Shown: positions 12,101 to 24,879 of the stretch, piece after piece
Layout of the letters: every line of letters starts with the position of its first letter
How positions within the stretch are numbered: position 1 is the first letter of the stretch
Assembly: GCF_001411555.2 (NCBI RefSeq)
Contig: NC_049905.1
Span: 19,086,097-19,150,096 of the forward strand
Origin: Juglans regia
Lineage: Eukaryota > Streptophyta > Magnoliopsida > Fagales > Juglandaceae
Reading direction: 5' to 3'
DNA: 64,000 bases
Notes under the pieces: generated by a model
What the model saw: the letters and a program-made list of their open reading frames with translations, nothing else
Databases searched by the model: none
What the model was told of the DNA's origin: nothing
Position numbers and translations under genes: made by a program

Positions 12101-12849
12101 AAACAATTGGGAGAATCGGCGTGGCTTACCGAGAGGGATGGAGGTTGTGCACGGTGGTGCAACCATGGATGGAAGAGCCGAATATGACGTTGGTGGTGGT
12201 CAAATGATCGAACTATGTCTCGAGCCCCACAGCTTTCTAGTGTGAAGTGTCGTGCATGGGGATTCTTGGAGCAACGACTGGTGGTTTGAGGTAAGGCTCA
12301 CGGTGATTGGGTGGTTTAAGGGATGGCAAGGGCTGCACATGCGACGCTAGTGGTGGCTAGGTAGCTTGTGGTGGAGTCGTGCTTGACACAAGGAGCTACA
12401 GTTTGAGGTGGAACTGATGGTCGGGGGTTACTCTATTTTGAAGTGGCTAAAACAGGGGATTGTTTGGATGTGGGCACGGTCGTGCCACTTGGTGGTTGCC
12501 GTTGTCGTGACCTTGGGTGTAGGAAGGTTGCGGTTTATGGAAGGGAATCAAGGTGGTTGCCGGTTTCATGTGGGGTTGGGCAATGGGGCTAGTGGCTTTT
12601 GTCGTGCAGGGGAGATCTCAGCCCGTGGGATAGTTTTCCGTTCAGGTTGCTGCTGCGAGATGGAGGCTGGGTTGCAAAGGCTATTGGTACGTGCAAGGAC
12701 AACGCTGTGGAGTCTCTGGCTGGGCGACGTAAGGGATACTGATGCTTGGTTCTTCAACTTACGTGGGAGAGAAATAAAGGGAAAATAACTGAAGGGATGT
12801 AGGATCATGTGCGGCAACCCTAATTGAGGGAGGTTTTACATACATGAGA

Positions 12850-12851
<2 letters not shown>

Positions 12852-12891
<40 letters not shown>
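12852..12891. repeat. AT microsatellite
   Basis: Uninterrupted (AT)n tract inside the long LTR. Confidence 0.9.
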
Positions 12892-12897
<6 letters not shown>

Positions 12898-13802
12898 TTG
12901 AGACCCTAGGAAAAAAAATAGGAAGAAACATGCATGGGTTTAAATATGTTGAAGATGGTAGTTTCAAGGAATTTTAATGTGAATGGAACTCTAAAATTGT
13001 AACATTTGTTTGAAATTGAATATGTTAATGGGCTTGGGTTTCAAAAATAATCTAGGCCTTAATCTTATGTTAAAAAAAAAATCAATCTTTCAATAATATC
13101 TTCAAGCCAACTACCAACTAATAAGATTTCACTTGATCCCTAAAATATTGCATGGTTTTAACCTATTTTAAAAAATAACATTTTCTCATTAAAACATTTT
13201 AAAAAAGAACATTTTCTCATTAAAACTCAAGTGGGCTTCCCAAACTTTATTAACCAAAAACTTTTTATAGAATGCAGGCTTGGTGTTGGGCCCAGGTGTT
13301 ACATGTATTGCATTTAGAAGCTGATGTACAGACAAAACCATGTATTGAGAACTTGCTAGCTCTTAACCGGAAGAGGTATTTTAAGTGTGGCCAAGGAAAA
13401 AGAAAAAGATTGCCAAGTTAAGTTTACAATTTGGAATGGAAGGGGAGTTGGAATCAAATATATACTCTCTTTCGTAGTTATTTTGGAGCCAATGATATCT
13501 TTTGTTATTAATACAAACAAATAGATAAAAAAAAAACAGTACTCTTATTCTTCATCTTGATTCATAGGGTTGTTCATACAGGTCGGACTCGTCCGAAACC
13601 TGAGTAACCAGGTTCACCGGGGAGGTTATCAGCCTGGGTTTTGTCCAATCCGATTACCAAAATTCCCTACCATCATATACCCGAGCACTAGGTCTAAACT
13701 CGAAACTCAATTTAGATTTAAAAAAAAAAAATTACATGATTTACTCGTGTACGTAATCTAAGGATATGTGTTTTGGTTGATTGTATGTAATCTCTATGGT
13801 TT

Positions 13803-13874
13803 ACTAGTGTGATACTCTGAAGGGATTGTCTTTTGGGTACTAGTGTGATACTCTGAAGGGATTGTCTTTTGGGT
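13803..13874. repeat. Exact 36-bp tandem duplication
   Basis: Two adjacent identical 36-base units start 'actagtgtgatactctgaag'. The matching flank of copy D (about 39390) has one unit, so this duplication arose after the segments separated. Confidence 0.9.
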
Positions 13875-14169
13875 TACAACTTACAAGCAAATAATTTACA
13901 TCATAGTGATTAATCCCCTGTGCAAAGTTTTCCTTCACATTTTAAGATTCCTGCATCTGTTAGATTGCTTCCGAAAAGAGAAACAAAGATATTTCTTCAA
14001 GGGAGAATACCACTATGCTAAACACCTTTCAACATAAAAAAGGGCTTTGGATAAGTTGCACATGCGCCTTTTATTAAAACCATTAATTGCCAAATTGAAA
14101 GAGCAAAGAGAGAATGAAAGCAAAAACCAAAAGAATATGCATAGCGAAAGAAAGGTGAGGATATCATGC

Positions 14170-14700
14170 CATTGTTCCAAAAATTTCGAAGGAGGTTTCT
14201 TCCAAATTTGAACCAGTTTACAACTAATTAAAACAGATCTCTTGATTCAAATAGCATGAAGGTAATAGCCATAACACCAGGTCTTAAGGAATTTTTAAAT
14301 CTAGCTGCATTACATGTTAGCCAGAGCTACCAGAGAATTAAAGCAAAAGTCTGTTGTGCAATGAGATGAAGTTGGTTTGAACAAGAGAAGAAAGTAGTCC
14401 ACCATGAAGTGCATTTGGCTCTCCAAGAATGAGAAATCAATGATTCTACACAAAAGAGACTTGAGAAGTGATGCCAAATAGCTCCGAACAAAACATTGAT
14501 ACCAGAGATGAGCATCAGATTCAATATCCCCAACAACACATTTGCTGCATTTAGGGGCCATTTGAACTCCACACCTTTAAATATTAGAATCCCAAGGGAT
14601 CCCATTATGCTTCAACTTCCTGATAAAGACACTATCTTTCAAGGGCAGAATGGAGTCCCAAATAAACTCATGCCAAGGGAAGATAGAATGGTGAGGCCTT
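14170..14700 (-). mobile_element. LINE relic with a zf-RVT-like region
   Basis: The minus-strand translation contains CSKCVVGDIESDAHLWYQC, resembling the zinc-binding segment that follows the reverse transcriptase of plant LINEs. Homologous relics lie at 24990-25270, 39830-40400 and 46440-46570, always on the 3' side of a receptor-kinase copy. The LINE was therefore in the ancestral module before duplication. Confidence 0.6.
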
Positions 14701-17700
14701 AATAGCTACTCGGCCAATGAAGAAGTTAAAATCCCATTTGAGTTATGCTTCTAAACACGAGTATCTAATCCTATTTTTTGCTAAATAGGAGTTTTGCAAA
14801 CTTCAGAAATCAATGACATCTAATCTTCTTTTTCAAAAAACATGAAAACTTAAAATGACACAACTTCACAGAATAAAAGGAATGATAATCTTCATATTTC
14901 ATAGAACATCAAAATTAAGTGGCAGGAATAAAAAGAGTTCCATAAGAGACTTAAGTCAAGGGGAAGCAAAAGGGATAAAGAAGTAATGAGTAGCCAATAG
15001 TAACAAACTCACAATACGACGAAGATTATATCTTTATTAGAAAAGTAATAAAAAAATATGCGGAGGTCTCAACAAAATCAAAATCAACCTATACTAACCA
15101 AACAATAATTATCACAAAGACACCAATACTAGCTACTAAGATTATGGCCCATTTATTCTTGGATTGCCACTGTTTGTTCCACTCTGAAGAAACTTTTTTC
15201 TGATTAAATGAAGCTCAGCTACAACATCTCTCATGTTCATTCGTTCTTCTGGCTGTTCGAATGAACATGCAACTCCAATCTGAAAAATCGAAACCAAGCA
15301 CTCAGGAATTTTGTTTCTCCTTGTAATGATGTTATTATGGCCATTGTTTCTAGTGGTCTCTTCTTCCCTTTCTTGAAAAATAATTGGATCTGTAATCTCT
15401 ACTACTCCTTGAGGCAAAGCTGATTTGACAAAGGAATGTAGGTTTAGAGTGCCCTGAAAAATGTCATCAGTGGGTCTCTTTCCAGTGAACATTTCTAATA
15501 GAAGGATCCCATAACTGTACATATCACCATCGGTTGACACCTCATTTCCCGTACCATACTCTGCAATTTGAAACATACACTATATTAGAATACAACATTA
15601 GTTTTCTAAAAAAAAAGAGCGTTTATGATAAGAAAGAAACGATAGAAAGGTTTTCTCACCAGGAGCAGCATAACCAATAGTTCCCCTTAATCCAAAGGTG
15701 CTGGAGTGAGTTGTCGAAGCGTCATGATTTCTTCCAAGAGAGAATCTTGCAATACCAAAATCACCCACATGTCCAATCATTTCACTGTCGAGAAGAACAT
15801 TGCTCGGCTTTAAGTCACAATGAATGATTTGTGTTTGGCAATGGTAATGTAGATATTCCAATGCACACGCAACATCAAGAGCGATATCCAACCTCTTGAA
15901 AAGATCTAGATTTCTTTGGTCCTGATGCACTTCATCTTCTATAGCAGTTGGATGCAACCATTCTTCAAGGCTTCCGTTCACCATGAACTCATAAACTAGA
16001 GCCTTGAAATCATTACCATGGTAATCAGCACTTGAACAAACTGTAAGAACCTTTACAAGATTTCGATGTCTGATGTTTCTCAAGACTTCACACTCAACAA
16101 GAAAGCTTCTTAACGCTCCATGCCGCATAAGGTTTAGGACCTTGACAGCAATTATAGTTCCACTCTCATCAAGAATTCCTTTATAGACTGATCCAAAACC
16201 ACCCACACCAAGCAAATTTGCTGAAGAGAATCCATCAGTGGCTTTTAGAAGAATTTGGTACGATATATTCAAATGCAAAATTCCTGAAGAACTTGATATT
16301 GACAGTTTTCGTTTCTTTCTCAACCAAGAAACAAACCAAAAGTACAGCACCGAAGTTACACCAAGTTGCCCCAAAACTATAGATATTATTAACTTCAAGG
16401 TTAATGTCAATTTTGTAATCCCTGGCTCTTTGAAGTTGCATTTAGGCAAGTGGAACTCAGGGATTCCCCCACATAGTTGGTTGTGCCCTGCAACTAAAGC
16501 TGAACTTGAACTCTTGAAAACGCCATTTGTTGGCACCGGCCCCTCAAAATTATTGTGTGATATATTTAAAAGCTGCAATGAGCTCATATCCACAAGAAAG
16601 TCGGGGATTTTTCCCGATAAATTGTTCTGAGAAAGATATAAATTTTGAAGCCCTCTCAAAGAGCCAAAACTTGGTGGAACAGGTCCTTGGAAGAAGTTTC
16701 CTGCCAGAGAAAGAGTCTCTAGCTTCATGCAACTACCAAGATTGCTTGGAATTTCCCCAGATAACATGTTCCCTGCTACATATAATTCACCTAGATTTTT
16801 AAGATTTCCAACTTCCATGGGAAGAGAACCAGTAAGACGATTTAGGGACAATGCTAGGTGAATTGATAAAGATGAGAGACCAAAGATCTGTCTGGGTATG
16901 GAACCATTGAGATTGTTACGAGTAAGGTGGAGTGAGATCAAAGATTTGCAATTGCCTAGACTTGATGGGATGCTTCCGCCAAGGTTATTTCTAAATAAAA
17001 AAAAAGATGAAGTAACAAAGTTAAATTTCCAAGAGAGTGCGGGGTGTTGCCTGAGAGATTGTTTTGTGATAGATCCAGTCTCTTTAACCTATGAAGCCTA
17101 CTGATAGCAGCTGGAATGTTACCTGACACTTGGTTTCCTTCCAAGCTGAGTATATCTAAGTTGACAAGATTCAATATCCCAGTCAGAATCATTCCAGTTA
17201 TTTTGTTTGCACTTATTATAAACATTTTTAGGGTCAATGACAAGTGACCAATGCATTCTGGTAAGACACCACCAAAATTGTTGGTGTTTATTACAAAGAT
17301 CTCTAACATGGTTGCATTGGTCAAAGAGCAGATAAAACTCAAGTCATGATTAGCTTCTCCACTTCCCCCCAAGTAGTTTCCAAAAGCAGTAAATATTTTG
17401 AGCTTATGCAACTTTTCCAAAGAAGGCACATTTCCAGTAAATTTGTTTGCTGCAATTTGAGGTACCTCCAAATTTGAGGCATTGGATATTGAAGGAGGAA
17501 TGGAACCAGTAAAATTGGTTAGAGGAAATGGAGAAGTCTAGGAGATTAGGAAGAGTAGTTATGCCCAAATCCAACGGAAGATTCCCTTGCAATTCATTGA
17601 CTACTACATGAAAAATTCTAATAGAAGAGAGATTGAAGATTGATGGAGGGATAGTACCTGAAAGCTTATTTTCAGAAAGTACAATAGTTGTAAGATTTAT

Positions 17701-18084
17701 GAGTTGGCCTAGTGCATTCGGAATACTCCCGCCCAAATTATTTGAGGATACAACAAGTTCTTCAAGTGAAGATAAGTTCCCAAGAGATGGAGGAATACTT
17801 CCTGTTAGTCTATTGTTTTCTGCATAAAATGCTCTTAGCTTTGACAAGAAGGTAAACTCGGTTGGAATATCTCCAACAAATTGGTTATAAGAAAGTTCGA
17901 TGCGTTCGATGTTAGAGCAATTGGATAAATTGGAAGGGATTCTGCCAACCATCAAATTGTTGTACAAGAGTAATATCTTCAGTTGATGCAAACAACCTAA
18001 TTGTGGTGGGATTTCATGATCGAATCTATTGTTTTGGAGAAGTAGAATCCTTAGAAAGCCCAAATTTCCAACGAAAGGAGATAT

Positions 18085-18871
18085 TGTAAGACCCAGCATT
18101 GCTAGACCCATGCACGCGGTTCACGTTTTCAGAAATCATTTCACGGGTTCACGCCACGCATCGCACGGTTCACGTTTTTCGTTTCCATTTTTGTGCATGT
18201 TTTTCTTCCCTTTTATTTAGGTTTGATCTACTTTCTATTTTGATCTATATATATATATGAAGCAACTACAACCCTAGACTAAGTGCCGCTCGGTTCCCTC
18301 TTCACAGAAGACCACGGTTTCTCTGCAAAACACCAAACTGAAGCCTCGGTCTGCAACAATAGATGGCCACCTGCAGAGCCACTTCCGTGCAGCAACTCCA
18401 CCACACCAAGCGAAACCACGCCGGTATCTAGGTCGTTCGGAGTCCATCACCCCAACCGCACGCCACCTCAGTCTCACGGTGCTGCCATCCAACGCACGTA
18501 GCCCCGGTTTCAAGCTCCGAAACACTCTGTTTTTGTTGTCAAAAAACAGAGCATTGTCTAAGCCGCGGTGATCACCCTCCATTGTGCACTCCTCCGTGCT
18601 GTGCCTCCACAGAAACCGCCGGCAAGGACATTCCTTCACCCAGGTCCGCCGCACACTGCCTCCACCCACGGTGAGCTCGCACCACTTCCAGTGGTGGTCC
18701 TTGTTTCCTTCTCTCCCTCGTCCTCTCACCATGTGTCTATCTCTCATTTCTTTCTCTTGCCTCGCAGCTAGGCGCCACCCTCGTCCGCCGTAGCAGCCCC
18801 AGCTCCACGCCGTCGTGCTCCCCCACCTCTCCGTAAGTGCTTCCGCCGCATCGTGTGAAGTTCTGTGTACT

Positions 18872-18916
<45 letters not shown>

Positions 18917-20893
18917 GTGTGTGGATGTATACGTAAACTCATTTTTCTGGTGTAAATATATACATAAATGTGTATATATATATACGGATTTTCTGGTGTA
19001 AATATATATTTATATATATATATACACGGGTGTATACGTAAATTATGTTAGTAGGAAATATTATTGTTTTGTTTGATTTTATTTTATTTTATTTTCTGTC
19101 CTCTTATAGTACGCCTTCAAAGTTTTGTTCTGGGTGTTAGCTTAATTAAGTTTATGTTATGTACTTTGGTTTTGAAATCATGAGTATATTGCGTGGGTTG
19201 TAAAGTATGTTTTATTTAGGCGTAGACGTGTGGATTCATTTTGTTAAGTGGGTATTTTTAGGGGACTGATATTTTTATTAGAATGGTGTGTAAGTAGACT
19301 GATAAGTAACACTTAAAAGAATATTGTAAAATATCCTCTTAAAAGAATATTTTTGTTTTATTATTATTTAAACAAAAGTACGAGTTTCTACTTATAATGA
19401 TTTTGTTATAGTTATGTTATTTTTGTATTATAAATTATAGTAAGATCTCTATCGTAAATAAGTTAGAATTAAATGTTTTAGTCGAAGTTGGATATTGATG
19501 AGTTTAAAAAGTGATGTTGGTGTTTAAGAATAATGAGAATTTTGGGTTGAGTAATTAAAAATGGATTATTTTAGAAGTTGTAGGCTTGAATATTGAAGTA
19601 CGAGATTGATTGGAAATTTATGAAAATTTACGTGATCATCTTATAGGTGACGATTAATTTTTATTCGGCATTGTTGAGGAAATTTTCGAAAAGCTAAGAA
19701 GTTCAGGTAAGCGGGGTTCCTATACTGGATTTGCATAAAAAGAAATGAACTGAGGTTGGTTTGTAAAAATGTGCATGTTGTTTTAAAAAGAAAAAAAAAA
19801 GTGAAAAACAACCTCAGTATATGTTTTGCATTCCCTCATGAGATACGTATGAAAGAGAAAAGAAATGTGTAGACATGAGCAATATTTGACATGTTTCTGA
19901 AATATACAAAAGAGCGAATATGATATCATTGAAATTTTTATGCATGTGATATGAAATGATATGGATCTGTTTTTGATCAAATAAAAATGATATGAATATG
20001 TTTCGCACATGTTTTGATATGATATGGATATGATAAAACTTTGGCATACTTATCTGTTCTGAATATGGTTCTGATATGATAATACTGTTCACGTGATATG
20101 GTTGGTACCACCATGATATGATATGAGTGCACCCACTTTGGAAACAAAGTGGTCTTTTTACGTGTTCTTTCCTGTGTGCACACTCGGGGCTCCGAGATTG
20201 AAAAAGGGGAAGTTCACCACATGATACTGCCTGGTTTGGCCACCGGGGATAGCACAACCCTACCACGGGGGTTAAACATGGTATATGATATGATATGACA
20301 AGATGAATATGTTCAGTTATGTTATGCCAGAGCGTTTTTGAATATAAAATGGATCCTCAAATATGAATTGCTGACTTGAGTATGAAATGCTTGAAAAGTC
20401 GCTCTGATTTTCTGATAACACGTTTTCTGAGATCTGCATATAAAAATAAAATGTTTTGTTTCTGCATATTGAACTTTCTGAAAAGGCTCATGTTTACATG
20501 CTAGTATATGTTCTCTGCTTACTGAGTTGTTGATAACTCACCCCTTATCTCCACAATATTTTTCAGATGTTTTGAATGTTTCAGTTGAGGATCAAGGATA
20601 TGGAGCATGGGTGAGAAGAGTTAAGAATGATGGTTTAAGCATAGAAGGTTTATATGGGTATTGAGGATTTTCATTCAGTAAGCTTGTTGTGCTCTGATGA
20701 TGTGATTTGTTGGGAGATTGATGTTTATATTAAATTTTTGTATCGTCTTAGAATAGTTATTCTGGAGTAATTAATGTAAATATATGAGTATTTTGTGCGA
20801 TTGGGAAAGATTAGAATATGTACTATGTGGAAGGAAAATGATTTGTTAGTGACATGAGTTAACTCTCCGGACCCTCGGGTACGGGGCGTTACA
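18085..20893 (+). mobile_element. Solo-LTR-like element inside copy B
   Basis: The element starts TGTAAGACCC and ends GGGGCGTTACA, with the TG...CA ends of an LTR. It is flanked by the 5-bp duplication GATAT (18080-18084 and 20894-20898), and the flanks join into the LRR coding sequence seen uninterrupted in copy D. It is 2809 bp and holds no gag or pol ORF, so it is best read as a solo LTR of a large retrotransposon, or a non-autonomous derivative. The region at 19920-20290 is full of 'gatatgatatg' motifs. The same family occurs at 10024-13303 and 54789-57637. Confidence 0.8.
18874..18910. repeat. AT microsatellite
   Basis: (AT)n tract within the solo-LTR-like element. Confidence 0.9.
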
Positions 20894-21192
20894 GATATAG
20901 AGCCCGCGAGCTTCAGAGATGGTAGGCGCAACTCAATAACCCTATGGTGCCAATGACCGCATATAACACCATACCATAGGCAAAAGTGGGTGGTTTCATT
21001 CCATGATCTCACAACCATGAAAGGATCATGGCTTATTTTGGCCTTGAATTCAAGCAAGGCTAGTCGGTCCGTCTCATTCCCGGCCATGGCATAGGTACTG
21101 CAAGAGCCAAAGCACAAGACAGATGCAACAATAAGTATACAAAAAGAAAACCAATAGAATAGAGAAGTACTCAAGGTGGGAATTTGCCCCAT

Positions 21193-21317
21193 TATGCCGG
21201 GAAAGACCTCAAGGACATGAAATGAAGAAGGCTAAACTAGTTGTTTCGGCAGCTCAAAGGATCGGAAACAAATTGCAAGTAAAGAAAACGGACACCTCCT
21301 CTCTATACTTTTCTCCT

Positions 21318-21363
<46 letters not shown>

Positions 21364-21881
21364 TATATATATATATTTATATATATAGCCATACCGTGTT
21401 CAATGCATCTTCTTCAATTATATATGGCATATTGTGGTAAAGGACTGAGTATGAAATAATAATCACTGGTGTATACATTTGCTTGTAAACTTGACAGTGA
21501 TAGGTATGAAAGGCTCTTCAGTCTTCAAGTTAACTCTAATTAATAAGCTAGCAGTGGAGTGGACTGAATCCACCATCCGCCACAACTGGCCTGCATGCAT
21601 GTTGAATCAATATAAGAGTCTCGTTCTCAACTCAGCCGGCATGACATAAATGATGGCTATTAATTCAAGAAGAATAAAGTAAGCAAAAATAATGATATGA
21701 ATATGCCATTGTTTAAAAAATGTTGAAGAAGGTTTATTACTAAAAGAGAGTCGTTTCAATAATAATCAGCTCTTGGATATATTCTTCTCTAAAATACTTC
21801 GGATTTTATTATTCATTTGGCTGTAAACTTGACTGGCGTTAGGGTGGTTGGACCATTCAAAGGGATAGGTGGTCATGGATT

Positions 21882-21914
<33 letters not shown>
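21193..21914. other. 5' flank of copy B
   Basis: This is non-coding upstream DNA matching the region above copy D (44401-44770), for example 'tggagtggactgaatccacc' near 21550 and 44720. It holds AT tracts at about 21321-21387 and 21886-21914. I see no gene. Confidence 0.65.
21321..21387. repeat. AT microsatellite
   Basis: Imperfect (AT)n, located where copy D has a short 'gtatatataag' TATA-like block. The tract may therefore be an expansion of the ancestral TATA region of copy B. Confidence 0.85.
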
Positions 21915-21917
<3 letters not shown>

Positions 21918-23730
21918 TATATATAATAAGCGTCGATAAGGCATGAATAGTATTTTCGTCTAACAATTTTATTTCCTATTTTGCCCCTTAGCTTTTTTTA
22001 TTTTCCAATTTAATCCCTTAGTTTATTAAGCGTCGATAAAACATGGAGCTCAAAACATGGAGCTGCTTTTATTTTGCCCCTTAGCTTTAACCTTTATTGC
22101 TGCTTTTACGTTTTTATCCATATCCCTTTATTGTTGCTTTTACGTTCTTATCCATATCCCTTTATTGCTGCTTTTAGGTTCTTATCCATTCGTTTGTTTC
22201 CAATTTTCCTACTTTATGCTCTTCTTCTTTTGTTTGCCGCCTTACTTTTTGGTCTTCTTCTTTGTTATGCTTATCCTACCATTTTATCTATTTATCCACC
22301 GTCTTTATATATAATTTTTAGTATTCTTGAACCTACAGTTATATCTATTTATCCAAATCAAAACATCTTCGAGTTCTGGAAACTTTTTTCTCTGCATCTC
22401 ACGGATCGTCTGGTACGATTTCTTATTTCCTTCTTCTTACTTAATTTTTTTGATTGTTTATTACATAATATGCTCACAGAGCAGTTAGATATAAACAACA
22501 AATTTACGTAGTTATATTTTTTTATGACTTATTACATATTTTTTCCAGACTTAATAGTTACATCCAAAAGATAATTTACATAGGTTCATAACAGAATAGA
22601 CATATGCATGAGAAAGAAAGTTGAAATTACAGGTAAAGAAAAAAAGTTAAGCCTAAACAGATTAGTCAAGACGAGCTTCCAATTTTCACATCTTCGGACC
22701 CAATATTTACACGTAAAATATAAATAGATATTTATTGGTTTCCCAGCTTTTTTTTTAAATGCCATTGCTTTCCAGTTAAATATGAATTTTGAGTGCTTTC
22801 ATGAAATAGCTCAGGCATATGCATAATATTTGTAATTACACTATGACAACTTATAAAAAGTAAGTCTTAACTTTAGAATGTATGCGACCAACTTCTATAA
22901 TCGTCGAGCATTGGAATGTAACTATCAAAGGAACTGAATGGATTTTGCTCCTACTATGACCAATTCTATTGACACTAAAGTTTGCCATGTTGGTCGAATA
23001 AATAGGGACATACATTTTATATATAAAGTGTATTTTGAATTGTATGATATAGTCATCTGAAAATATATGATATATGGTTTTTACTTCCAAAAAATACTCT
23101 ATGTAATTGTTTAGGTTTTCTTATCAGTTAAATTTTGTTCTCGATAACATTATGCATTCTATCTATTTTTATCATGTGGTTCATACACATCCAGTTTATA
23201 AAACTACAAGCTGGAAACTACCTAAAATGTATAAAAATACAGCTACCATGTAAAGAGAGATGCTAAAATCCAAGTGACAAACTCTGTATCAAATAGTTGC
23301 TACACTAGCAGTTTCGAAAACTATAGAGTACAAACAATGTATACATGATGATGCTTAAAATATAGTATATACGATCAGTCCTTAAAAGCTGTAAAATAAG
23401 CTTCTTATCTAAACATATATGCTAAAACAAAAACCAAGAAGTGTTTTATCAGATGGTTGGTACACATGCACGTAAAAAAATTCCACACTACAAACTAAAA
23501 GATTAAAAGTTTTATAATTATAAACATGTTCGTGCAAATTCATATATTGTGATTATAAAAATTCTACAAATTATATATATTTATTTTTATAATCAATGTG
23601 AATCTTAAAATATAAATAAACTATTTTTTTCTATTACATATTCTCCAATTTCGTAAATATTGTTTTTTAAATATTTGTTATTCTTTTCACATTTGGGCAC
23701 ACGTGCAATGCACGTGTTTCCTTTTACTAG
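21915..23730 (+). mobile_element. Non-autonomous Helitron
   Basis: The 5' end is TC followed by 'ttatatataataagcgtcg'. The 3' end is CTAG (23727-23730), preceded by a 9-bp perfect hairpin (ACACGTGCA at 23699-23707 with TGCACGTGT at 23709-23717) and a 9-nt spacer. The element sits between A (21914) and T (23731) with no target-site duplication. These are the standard terminal signs of plant Helitrons. It is 1816 bp and has no Rep/helicase coding region. A 34-bp minisatellite lies near its 5' end. Transposition would need a helper elsewhere. Confidence 0.85.
22093..22194. repeat. 34-bp minisatellite in the Helitron, three units
   Basis: Units start at 22093, 22127 and 22161 and contain 'tttattgctgcttttacg' and 'cttatccat'. 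They create a spurious hydrophobic ORF (22057-22511) that I do not consider a gene. Confidence 0.9.
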
Positions 23731-24879
23731 TATATATATATGTATGTATGTATATGTCTTCCAGTCGCCGAGAGTTTAGCTTTTAACTTTCTTATAAGTT
23801 TAATTAGCTTTAGGCATCTCTGCCACATGGAGCTTCTTCTTTCTTCTTCCCTAGTTTTCTCATCCTTTTTCCTTAATTAATGGAGATCGAGCAATAAATA
23901 AATATTTTACAAATTAGTTTATAGAAAAATAAATATTTTTTTTATGTTTGATTGTCATTTGATAATAATTTTATAAAAGGACGACATCAGTTTGGTGGTT
24001 GGTGCTTTTAATCAGCTTTTTAAGTGAATATAATTTTTTTATGATAGATATGGTATTAATGCATCAGATTATACTTCTAAAATAAGTTTTTTTTTATATA
24101 TATTAAATAGTGTTAAATACAAAATTAGTTTATGTGGCTTGAATTAAAATCAAGTTCTTCTTTGTATATTTTAATTAAACTTTTAATAATAATAATAATA
24201 ATCAAACTTAATTTTTGCAAAATTCGGATAAAACTTGGGTATCCGGATTTTTGGATTTCATAATCCCCGATTCACCCTACTACCAGTCCGAAAACCCAGG
24301 TTAATCTCGGTGGCTACCATACAAGACCCAAATTCGGATGAATAGACTTTATTTTAAATTTTGTCATCCCTAATTACACAAACTAATTAATATATCATAT
24401 CTAAATTTCTTTAAAATGTTGACTTAAAATATCTTATATCAGTTTGTGAGACTAAAGATAATAAAATCATGAATAAAGATTAGCATTAGTCATTGAAAAA
24501 TTAACAGAATTGTGTCTTACATTACCATTAAAGGATGTATAATCATTACAACCTCCTTGGAAAAAATAAAAGTGTTTTTTAGCACATTTCGATGTAACAG
24601 CCATTAGCACCTTTTTGCACTTTAACCAAGAAAAAAAAAAAAAAAAAAAAAAAACTAGTTTGCTCATTCTATTTGACCATTCGAGAAATTTTTTTATTTT
24701 TTTATTTTTTATTTAATAATTAAGAAAGTGATTTTAAGTATATTGATATATTTTTTTATTTTTTAAAAATTTTTAAATATATTAAAAAAATATAAATAAA
24801 AAAATAAAAATAAAAATTTATAAAAAGTAACTGTCGGTCAATTAGAACAAGCTACTCTGGGTGACAGAGTAGCCCAACT
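23731..24879. other. Intergenic DNA shared with 45640-46400
   Basis: This is AT-rich and non-coding. Blocks such as 'ttttagcttttaactttctt', 'gatagatatggtattaatgc' and 'cttgggtatccggatttttg' recur at 45660-46350, and in part at 47870-48200. It is therefore part of the duplicated module. I see no gene. Confidence 0.6.

Larger units (their letters stand above)
10024..13303 (-). mobile_element. Degenerate long LTR, minus orientation
   Basis: Read on the minus strand this begins TGTAACACCTGG at 13303 and ends near GGTGCCACA at 10024. It shares internal blocks with the elements at 18085-20893 and 54789-57637, notably 'ctgcttactgagttgttgat' followed by 'aactca', and a 'gctcatgtttacat' block. No gag or pol ORF and no matching TSD was found, so both boundaries are provisional. 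The ORF at 12408-12788 lies inside and has no recognisable domain. It is probably an old LTR of a large retrotransposon. Confidence 0.55.
13304..15141. other. 3'-side flank of copy B, shared with copy D
   Basis: This segment matches the flank of copy D. The part at 13310-13540 matches 35960-36130, and 13540-15130 matches 39115-41140, with a LINE interrupting the latter locus. It contains a LINE relic (about 14170-14700) and a local tandem duplication (13803-13874). No host gene is seen. Confidence 0.65.
15142..21192 (-). pseudogene. LRR receptor-like kinase copy B (subfamily XII), interrupted
   Basis: Exon 2 is 15142-15560, the intron is 15561-15659 (99 bp) and exon 1 is 15660-21192, with a mobile element occupying 18085-20893. 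The start at 21192 encodes the MGQIPTLSTS signal peptide and the LRRNT domain ([14 protein letters not shown]). LRRs follow, then a transmembrane segment and a kinase with [19 protein letters not shown] and GDFG. The kinase part itself is open and exon 2 is intact. Besides the insertion there are two frameshifts: one extra A in the run at 17511-17514, and about two extra bases in the A run near 16995-17006, both judged against copy D. The gene cannot encode a full receptor. The 447-aa open piece at 15598-16941 carries the transmembrane segment and kinase, but no promoter for it is evident. Confidence 0.9.

Noticed and set aside
11963..12166. Ser/Leu-rich minus-strand ORFs
   Set aside because: They come from a GA/CT microsatellite; both frames give low-complexity protein.
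12408..12788. A 126-aa plus-strand ORF in a GC-richer patch
   Set aside because: It lies inside a degenerate LTR, has no domain, and overlaps an equally long minus-strand ORF. The GC-rich part matches the 5' part of the other long LTRs.
18274..18793. Several overlapping ORFs on both strands at 18.27-18.79 kb
   Set aside because: They lie in the GC-richer part of the solo-LTR-like element, contradict each other in frame, and carry no domain.
22057..22511. Two overlapping ORFs rich in Leu, Phe and Tyr that look like membrane proteins
   Set aside because: They are readings of the 34-bp minisatellite and pyrimidine-rich DNA inside the Helitron, in two frames, with no recognisable family.
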